From an uncultured Prevotellaceae bacterium (GTDB lineage: Bacteria > Bacteroidota > Bacteroidia > Bacteroidales > Bacteroidaceae), in the NCBI GenBank assembly GCA_900557555.1, contig USTH01000045.1, forward strand, positions 1 through 10,424: DNA of 10,424 bases, read 5' to 3'. The translations under genes and the position numbers were made by a program. Below, in pieces: positions 4,921-10,424 of the stretch (position 1 is its first letter; every line of letters starts with the position of its first letter). The notes under the pieces were generated by a model. That model did no database searches and was not told the origin of the DNA. It saw only the letters and a list, made by a program, of their open reading frames with translations.

Positions 4921-6984
4921 CTATGCTCCCATTGTCGCCGTTTCACCTGTAGCCGAAACATTCAGTGTGGGATAGCTGATACGAGTGTGAAATATCGTCT
5001 TGAGGTTTGCCACAAGCACGTCCTTTGCTACCGCCACGTCACGGAAAGTTATCGGGCAGTCACGAAAGAAGCCTTCTTTCATCTGCTGGTCAACAATGCT
5101 GTCAACAAGTTTGCGCAGACCCTCCTCGGTAATTTCACTGAGACTGCGCGAAGCAGCCTCCACCGAATCAGCCATCATAAGAATGGCCTGCTCCTTTGTA
5201 TGCGGATTGGGGCCCGGATAAGTAAACAGTTCTTCGTTTACAGGCTCATTAGGATGCTTGTTTACATAGTTTATGTAGAAATATTTTGTTTTGCTTCGTC
5301 CATGGTGGGTGGCTATACACTCCCTGATTACTGACGGCAAGCCATATTTGTCGGCCATGTCAACTCCGTCGGTCACATGGCGGATGATTATCTGGGCACT
5401 CTGTTCCTCAGGCAGATTGTCGTGAGGGTTCACTCCGACCTGGTTTTCAGTGAAGAACACGGGGTTGTTAAGTTTTCCGATGTCATGATACAAGGCGGCA
5501 GTCCTTACAAGTTGCACGTTAGCCTCGAGTTTCGATGCCACTTCGGTAGCCAAGTTGGCCACTTGCATCGAATGGTTGAATGTGCCCTGCGCCTCCTTCG
5601 ACAAACGTCTCAACAAGGGCGTATTGACATTTGAAAGCTCCACCAGCGTAACGCTTGAAATGAAGCCAAAGACCTTCTCAAACAACAGCATTAATGGATA
5701 GGCAAACAGCAAGAGGACACCATTAATGGCGATGCGTATGTACCACGACACATCGAGGGTACTTAGGAAAAACCCCTGACTAAGGTCATATCCAAGTTTT
5801 ATCAAAGCCGTTACAGCAATCACCAGAAACACCGAGCGAAACAACTGCGACCTTGAGGTTAACTCTTTTAAGGAGTATATGGCCGTCAGACTTGACACTA
5901 TCTCCAGCATCATAAACTCATACGAGCCGTGGATTGACAGCGAGCATATACCAATAATAAGTAACATCATAACAAATGCGGTACGTGAGTCGAGGAAAAC
6001 TCTGACAAATATCGCCACTATGGCAAAAGGCACCACATAGACATTCTGTTCATTAGACTGCTGCACGTATGACGTAACGACAGAGAACAGCAATATCAGC
6101 GACAGCGAAAAGAACATCGGACGCATCTTGTCAATATAATCGCGCCTGTACAGCATTATGTAGGTCAAGAAAACACTCAACAGCACCATCACGCACAAAA
6201 ACTGGCCGACAAACACCAGCATCTCGTCTGCACCACTGCCACTGCGCTTTTCGGTTTCCCTCTCCAGCGAGCGGAGTACCTTTGCGGTATAGGGTGTGAC
6301 AATTTCTCCTTCACCTATAATCTTTTCACCTTTTTGAATCATACCATGACACTGCGACACGTTTGCCAAGAAATCCCGGCGTACCGATTCCGTGCGATCT
6401 TTGTCATACAGAAGATTAGGCATAACATAGTTGGAAACACCGCCCTCATCAAGGATTTCCCTCGGCAAACCAAGCGAATCTACCCTCCGAACGATATACT
6501 CATAGGCCATGCGTGGAGAAAACACCAATCTTGCATCTTCGGAAACCGCCACCGAATTGCTCACCACGCTGATTTCCTCCGCTCCTTCAACAACAGCATT
6601 GTAACTGGCCTGACTCACTATCCCACGCCCATACACCTCTGCAAGCAGTTTCGGCACATAGGCCCTGACCAAATGACGGTCTGGAACATCGGCCTTTCCA
6701 TTCAGTTCCGTGATGAACTTGTGCAGTTGCGACCTCTCCATTTCTTCATCTATATTAAAGAACGGCTTTACTTTACGCAACACGCTGTCTCGCTCATGAC
6801 GCAATTGGGAATCCGACTTATATATCGGGAAATTATATTCCGCAATCAACTGTGTGTACTTCCAAGGCTTCCCCTCTGAATAATCATATGAAAAGCCATG
6901 CTCGTGAGGCATAAAATACACAATCACCATGCCTGCAAGCAAATGCAGCACCACACAAAAAAGAATTTTATATTTTGTCCACAT
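4921..6984 (-). CDS. 7TM-HD phosphohydrolase, PgpH-like (probable c-di-AMP phosphodiesterase)
   Basis: A 687-residue inner-membrane protein with 7TMR-HDED architecture. One N-terminal membrane helix (about 7-24) precedes an extracytoplasmic domain (about 30-245), then a seven-helix membrane block (about 253-442), and a cytoplasmic HD domain (about 455-660). The HD metal ligands are all present: H471 (FNHSM), H500-D501 (YHDIGKLNNP), H536, H560-H561 (THHGRSK) and D606. This spacing matches PgpH, which hydrolyses cyclic di-AMP to pApA and affects osmotic and envelope homeostasis. Substrate here is inferred from the family; no cyclase gene is in the window. It is divergent from gltX across 217 bp, with a TAATTTTG box about 70 bp upstream of the ATG. 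The ATG at 6984 is supported by the membrane anchor beginning at residue 7. Confidence 0.9.
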   Translation of the reverse strand: MWTKYKILFCVVLHLLAGMVIVYFMPHEHGFSYDYSEGKPWKYTQLIAEYNFPIYKSDSQLRHERDSVLRKVKPFFNIDEEMERSQLHKFITELNGKADVPDRHLVRAYVPKLLAEVYGRGIVSQASYNAVVEGAEEISVVSNSVAVSEDARLVFSPRMAYEYIVRRVDSLGLPREILDEGGVSNYVMPNLLYDKDRTESVRRDFLANVSQCHGMIQKGEKIIGEGEIVTPYTAKVLRSLERETEKRSGSGADEMLVFVGQFLCVMVLLSVFLTYIMLYRRDYIDKMRPMFFSLSLILLFSVVTSYVQQSNEQNVYVVPFAIVAIFVRVFLDSRTAFVMMLLIIGICSLSIHGSYEFMMLEIVSSLTAIYSLKELTSRSQLFRSVFLVIAVTALIKLGYDLSQGFFLSTLDVSWYIRIAINGVLLLFAYPLMLLFEKVFGFISSVTLVELSNVNTPLLRRLSKEAQGTFNHSMQVANLATEVASKLEANVQLVRTAALYHDIGKLNNPVFFTENQVGVNPHDNLPEEQSAQIIIRHVTDGVDMADKYGLPSVIRECIATHHGRSKTKYFYINYVNKHPNEPVNEELFTYPGPNPHTKEQAILMMADSVEAASRSLSEITEEGLRKLVDSIVDQQMKEGFFRDCPITFRDVAVAKDVLVANLKTIFHTRISYPTLNVSATGETATMGA

Positions 6985-7043
6985 ATACGGTCTCTCTATG
7001 CGTTACACAACTCCAGTGTTTCTATCTGCGGAGATAACAACAC

Positions 7044-7061
7044 ATTTTGTTTACAAAATTA
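7044..7061 (-). promoter_or_regulatory. Candidate -7 box of the 7TM-HD gene, overlapped by a dyad
   Basis: Minus-strand TAATTTTG (7054-7061) fits the Bacteroidetes -7 motif, 70 bp from the ATG; no -33 TTTG is seen. A 16-bp dyad, ATTTTGT TT ACAAAAT (7044-7059), overlaps the box and could be an operator, though A/T-rich DNA makes this less certain. Confidence 0.4.
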
Positions 7062-7167
7062 AAAAAGAATACGAAAGGACAGTATTAAAAACAAGAAAAA
7101 CTTACACCAACATTGGCATACACCACTATTTGTTCGCTATAAATAAGGTGTTTTAACAATTTATGCT

Positions 7168-7175
7168 TAATTTTG
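7168..7175 (+). promoter_or_regulatory. Candidate -7 box for gltX
   Basis: TAATTTTG lies 26 bp before the gltX ATG and fits TAnnTTTG. It implies a leader of about 20 nt. The -33 region is not a clear match. Confidence 0.5.
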
Positions 7176-7201
7176 CAACCCATATATAATTCCAGTTTGT
7201 T

Positions 7202-8764
7202 ATGAACCAACAGAATGTACGGGTACGCTTTGCGCCCAGTCCCACAGGCCCACTTCATATTGGTGGTGTAAGGACAGCACTCTACAACTATCTGTTTGCC
7301 CGCAAGCACCATGGGCAAATGATTTTCCGCATTGAAGACACAGACTCCAACCGTTTTGTACCTGGAGCCGAAGAATATATCATCGAGAGTTTCAAATGGC
7401 TCGGCATCAAATTTGACGAAGGCGTCGGGATCGGGGGCTCCAAAGGCCCCTACCGCCAGTCTGAGCGTAAAGAAATCTACAAAGAATATGTTGACATTCT
7501 GCTACAAGCAGGTAAAGCATATATTGCCTTTGACACGCCGGAAGAACTCAACAAGAAACGTGAGGAGATACAGAACTTCCAGTATGATGCAACGACACGC
7601 ATGTCAATGCGCAATTCTCTCACCTTGCCAGAAGAAGAGGTGCAAGCTCTCATTGCACGAGGCGACCAATATGTGGTACGCTTCAAGATAGAGCCAGGTG
7701 AAGATATTCATGTGTTTGACCTCGTTCGCGGTGATGTGGTTATCAACTCTTCCGTACTCGACGACAAAGTGCTCTATAAGAGTGCTGACCAACTGCCCAC
7801 ATATCATCTGGCAAACATCGTAGATGACCACCTCATGGAAATTTCACATGTTATCAGAGGTGAAGAATGGTTACCCTCCGCCCCACTCCACGTTCTGCTC
7901 TACCGTGCTTTCGGGTGGCAAGACACCATGCCGAAGTTTGCACACCTGCCGCTATTGCTCAAACCCGACGGTAAAGGCAAACTCTCCAAGCGTGACGGTG
8001 ACAAACTGGGATTTCCTGTATTCCCATTGGAATGGCACGACCCCTCATCAGGACTCGTTTCAAGCGGCTTCCGCGAAAGTGGTTACCTGCCTGAAGCCGT
8101 CATCAACTTTCTGGCTCTCCTCGGATGGAACCCTGGCACAGAACAAGAGCTCTTATCAATGGACGAACTTATCAAATTGTTTGACATTCAGAAATGTTCC
8201 AAAAGTGGTGCTAAGTTTGACTACGTGAAGGGATGGTGGTTCAACCGCGAATACCTACTCATGAAAACAGATGAGGAGCTTGCTCCATCTTTTCTCGAAA
8301 TTCTCACACAAAATGGCATCAATGCCACTATGGGGCAAGCGACTCAAGTCATTGGCATGATGAAGCAAAAGGTGGTGGAATACACCGATGGGCAGTCTGG
8401 TCAAACAAGAAAGCGTGGTGTCTCGTTCGTCAGGGACCTCTGGCCACTCTGCGACTTTTTCTTTGTCGCCCCAACAAGCTTTGACCGCAACGACAAGTTT
8501 GTCCGTAAGAATTGGAAAGAGACTACCTCCAGCGAGATGCAACAACTCGCCGACAAACTCAGGCGACTAGATGATTTCAGTGCAGAGAGCCAGAAAAACG
8601 CCATAGACACTTGGGCAGAAGAGACTGGCATTAAACCATGGAATGCTTGGCGCATCTGCCTTGTAGGTAAAGGTCAGGGACCTGACATGTACGAACTTGC
8701 CGCTTTCCTCGGCAAAGAAGAGACTCTCAGCCGCATGGAATTTGCCATACAAGCTCTGGCATAG
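7202..8764 (+). CDS. gltX: Glutamate--tRNA ligase
   Basis: A 520-residue cytoplasmic class I aminoacyl-tRNA synthetase that charges tRNA-Glu with glutamate using ATP. The N terminus RVRFAPSPTGPLHIGGVRTA carries the HIGH-type motif H19-I-G-G22; the KMSKS-type loop is K260-L-S-K-R264. R9, A11, S13 and E45 lie in the usual glutamate pocket motifs. The Rossmann catalytic domain covers about 5-330 and the helical anticodon-binding domain about 370-515. The zinc-binding cysteines of the E. coli enzyme are absent: the equivalent stretch reads AYIAFDTPEEL. The length is somewhat above E. coli but ordinary for Bacteroidetes. The start puts the signature at residue 6, as in the family. waaA follows 57 bp later on the same strand and is probably cotranscribed. 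Confidence 0.97.
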   Translation: MNQQNVRVRFAPSPTGPLHIGGVRTALYNYLFARKHHGQMIFRIEDTDSNRFVPGAEEYIIESFKWLGIKFDEGVGIGGSKGPYRQSERKEIYKEYVDILLQAGKAYIAFDTPEELNKKREEIQNFQYDATTRMSMRNSLTLPEEEVQALIARGDQYVVRFKIEPGEDIHVFDLVRGDVVINSSVLDDKVLYKSADQLPTYHLANIVDDHLMEISHVIRGEEWLPSAPLHVLLYRAFGWQDTMPKFAHLPLLLKPDGKGKLSKRDGDKLGFPVFPLEWHDPSSGLVSSGFRESGYLPEAVINFLALLGWNPGTEQELLSMDELIKLFDIQKCSKSGAKFDYVKGWWFNREYLLMKTDEELAPSFLEILTQNGINATMGQATQVIGMMKQKVVEYTDGQSGQTRKRGVSFVRDLWPLCDFFFVAPTSFDRNDKFVRKNWKETTSSEMQQLADKLRRLDDFSAESQKNAIDTWAEETGIKPWNAWRICLVGKGQGPDMYELAAFLGKEETLSRMEFAIQALA

Positions 8765-8821
8765 TTCCACATCAGGCTTCTATACGCTGTCACAAACCGC
8801 ATTTGCCAACGTTTTTCAAGT

Positions 8822-10057
8822 ATGTATTCCATAGCAATATATTTATATATGTTCTGCGTGAACATAGCAGCAATCTTCAACAGAAAAGCCCGCCTGATTA
8901 AAGCTGGCCACTGCAAGACCTACAAAATTTTGCGCAACGGCATCAAGGAGGGAGAAGAGTATTTGTGGTTTCACGCTGCCTCATTGGGAGAATTTGAACA
9001 AGGGCGTCCTCTGATAGAAAAAATACGCAAGCAAAATCCACAATATAGGATTCTGTTAACATTCTTCTCGCCGTCAGGCTATGAAGTGCGTAAGGATTAC
9101 AAGGAAGCCGATGTGTGTTGCTACCTGCCATTTGACACCATGCTGAATGCAAAGAAATTCATACGCATAGCAAAGCCCAAGATGGCATTTTTCATCAAGT
9201 ATGAATTTTGGCAGAACTATATCACCGAACTACACCGCCATAACATTCCCACATATAGCGTTGCAAGCATCTTCCGCCCCAATCAGATATTCTTCCGTTG
9301 GTACGGGCATAAGTATCGCAACATATTGAAATGCTTTACACACCTGTTCGTACAAAACCAACAGTCCGTCAACCTGCTCAAACGGCTTGACATTGACTGC
9401 GCTACCGTTGTAGGCGACACACGCATGGACAGAGTGCTGCAAATACGGAAGACGGCAAAGAGCTTTCCCCTTTGCGAAGCATTTTGCCAGGAGGTTTCCG
9501 CCAACAGCCACATCATAGTGGCAGGCAGCAGTTGGCAACCCGATGAAGACATTCTGATAGATTATTTTAATAACCACTCCGAGCAACGCCTTATTCTTGC
9601 TCCTCATGTTGTGAGCGAGCAGCACCTTGCAGAAATTGAGAGCAAACTCCGCCGTCCATCGGTGCGCTATTCCAAGGCTACAGCCGAGACTGCAGCTCAA
9701 GCCCACTGCCTCATTATTGACTGCTACGGTCTGCTGTCATCTATTTACCGCTATGCTACCGTGGCCTATGTGGGTGGAGGCTTCGGGGCAGGTATACACA
9801 ATGTACCCGAAGCGGCAGTCTACGGTGTACCTGTAATCATTGGCCCCAACAACCAACGCTTCCGCGAGGCTCGCGAGCTGATAAAAGAAGGTGGCTGTTT
9901 CGAAATACGAAACTCACAGGACTATATCTCAATCATTACACATCTCACCACCGACACACCATTTCTGCAGCATGCGTCACAGATTTCTCATGACTATATT
10001 TGCGCAAACGCTGGTGCAGTAGACAAGATTTACAACAGCATCTTCCAGACACAGTAA
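8822..10057 (+). CDS. waaA: 3-deoxy-D-manno-octulosonic acid (Kdo) transferase
   Basis: A 411-residue GT30-family glycosyltransferase (also called kdtA) that transfers Kdo from CMP-Kdo to the lipid A precursor on the cytoplasmic face of the inner membrane. Residues about 3-20 form the N-terminal membrane anchor (IYLYMFCVNIAAIF). The N-terminal acceptor domain has WFHAASLGEFEQGRP, in which E57 aligns with the proposed catalytic base, and a later FFIKYEFW. The C-terminal nucleotide-sugar domain contains GDTRMDRV (about 198-205), GSSWQPDE (235-242), YVGGGFGAGIHNVPEA (326-341) and GPNNQRF. The length is normal. The 57-bp gap from gltX has no terminator or clear promoter, suggesting a gltX-waaA operon, an arrangement I regard as usual in Bacteroidetes. 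The ATG at 8822 is just before the membrane anchor. Confidence 0.95.
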   Translation: MYSIAIYLYMFCVNIAAIFNRKARLIKAGHCKTYKILRNGIKEGEEYLWFHAASLGEFEQGRPLIEKIRKQNPQYRILLTFFSPSGYEVRKDYKEADVCCYLPFDTMLNAKKFIRIAKPKMAFFIKYEFWQNYITELHRHNIPTYSVASIFRPNQIFFRWYGHKYRNILKCFTHLFVQNQQSVNLLKRLDIDCATVVGDTRMDRVLQIRKTAKSFPLCEAFCQEVSANSHIIVAGSSWQPDEDILIDYFNNHSEQRLILAPHVVSEQHLAEIESKLRRPSVRYSKATAETAAQAHCLIIDCYGLLSSIYRYATVAYVGGGFGAGIHNVPEAAVYGVPVIIGPNNQRFREARELIKEGGCFEIRNSQDYISIITHLTTDTPFLQHASQISHDYICANAGAVDKIYNSIFQTQ

Positions 10058-10096
10058 CTTCGTCAACTTAATTTACATCTACTTTTTTCTCTTATT

Positions 10097-10128
10097 ACGG
10101 CCAGGCATTCTTTGCTTTATTTGGCCGT
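10097..10128 (+). terminator. Possible terminator of gltX-waaA
   Basis: ACGGCCA (10097-10103) pairs with TGGCCGT (10122-10128) around an 18-nt loop, 40 nt after the waaA stop. Only a short T-run follows, so termination here is uncertain. Confidence 0.35.
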
Positions 10129-10223
10129 TTCGCCCATTTGAACATTTTTCACTGATTGGACATTCAGAATTATTGATGTCCACTAAAAGTCAAAAGAACA
10201 CGCCAGCACGACCAAATGACAAC

Positions 10224-10278
10224 AAAAAAAGCGAGGCGCTCCGCCATGACATTGCTTGTTCATATCGGAGCGTCTCGC
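10224..10278 (-). terminator. Intrinsic terminator for a leftward gene outside the window
   Basis: On the minus strand a 13-bp stem (arms 10266-10278 and 10231-10243, one wobble position, 22-nt loop) is followed by seven Ts (10224-10230). No minus-strand gene ends between it and the right edge: all three inward frames meet stops in the repeat arm. It may have served a convergent neighbour now beyond the repeat, or act on both strands after waaA. Confidence 0.8.
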
Positions 10279-10369
10279 ACATTTATAACGGAGCCTTATA
10301 CTTGCATGCTATAAGACTGTTTCAAACTATCTTTGTTGTAATAGTGGTTTTGCTTTCATGCAGACATCC

Positions 10370-10422
10370 TTTTTCCTGACTTCGTCACTCAAAAAACACG
10401 TATTTTATAACTGGTTGATAAA
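10370..10422. repeat. Right arm of the 53-bp perfect inverted repeat
   Basis: This is the exact reverse complement of 1-53. Two further bases (CA) lie outside it at the right edge, where the left copy is cut off. Sequence on the inner side differs completely from that beside the left arm, marking a sharp repeat boundary as expected for an element end. Confidence 0.95.
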
Positions 10423-10424
10423 CA

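Larger units (their letters stand above)
10058..10369. other. Gene-free region after waaA
   Basis: No convincing gene. It holds a plus-strand hairpin (10097-10128), a 7-bp hairpin TGGACAT/ATGTCCA (10157-10182), and a strong minus-strand terminator (10224-10278). A short frame beginning with ATG at 10358 runs off the right edge through the repeat arm but is too short to assess. Confidence 0.6.

Noticed and set aside
10173..10379. Plus-strand frame of 68 codons after waaA
   Set aside because: It covers the minus-strand terminator hairpin and ends near the repeat boundary; no domain or initiation signal.
1..10424. The whole window as one composite transposon or integrative element, given end repeats and a tyrosine recombinase
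   Set aside because: All cargo is core metabolism, ribosome and envelope genes, and the recombinase is linked to rpsU as in ordinary Bacteroidales chromosomes. No relaxase, transposase or accessory genes are present.
10358..10424. Start of a plus-strand gene running off the right edge
   Set aside because: Only 22 codons are visible and most lie in the repeat arm. The same frame is open through the left arm but without an ATG start there, so it could be chance; it cannot be judged without outside sequence.

Overview
The window looks like a piece of a Bacteroidales chromosome, most likely Prevotella or a close relative. The evidence is the Bacteroidetes-type promoter at rpsU (TTTG, 20 bases, TAATTTTG), A/T-rich leaders without Shine-Dalgarno sequences, a Bacteroidales-style OmpA-family porin, and the pairings rpsU with a XerC-type recombinase and gltX with waaA. 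All seven confident genes are chromosomal core genes; I see no phage, plasmid, CRISPR or cargo genes.

Layout: positions 1-53 are one arm of a perfect 53-bp inverted repeat whose other arm is 10370-10422. Five genes then lie on the minus strand: xerC-type tyrosine recombinase (212-1120), rpsU (1320-1511), an OmpA-family outer-membrane protein (2215-3378), malate dehydrogenase (3770-4765) and a PgpH-like 7TM-HD phosphohydrolase (4921-6984). A divergent promoter region (6985-7201) separates them from gltX (7202-8764) and waaA (8822-10057) on the plus strand. The window closes with about 310 bp of non-coding DNA and the second repeat arm. The genes do not form one pathway: they cover chromosome-dimer resolution or recombination, ribosome assembly and initiation, envelope anchoring, the TCA cycle, probable cyclic-di-AMP turnover, glutamyl-tRNA supply and lipid A-Kdo synthesis.

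Most of the unexplained signal is between genes. (1) The rpsU-xerC gap, transcribed with rpsU, holds two sites complementary to the 16S rRNA anti-Shine-Dalgarno tail, one inside a 71-nt stem-loop, followed by an intrinsic terminator. This is striking because bS21, the rpsU product, helps hide that tail in Bacteroidetes ribosomes. (2) The rpsU-OmpA gap (about 700 bp) contains three perfect 12-bp palindromes at exact 22-bp spacing, one with a symmetric core change, plus two diverged copies of another hairpin element. (3) Strong hairpins follow mdh, and an intrinsic terminator near the right end points leftward with no matching gene inside the window. (4) The inverted repeat bounding the window is most simply the end of a multicopy element, such as an insertion sequence, at which the assembly stopped on both sides.
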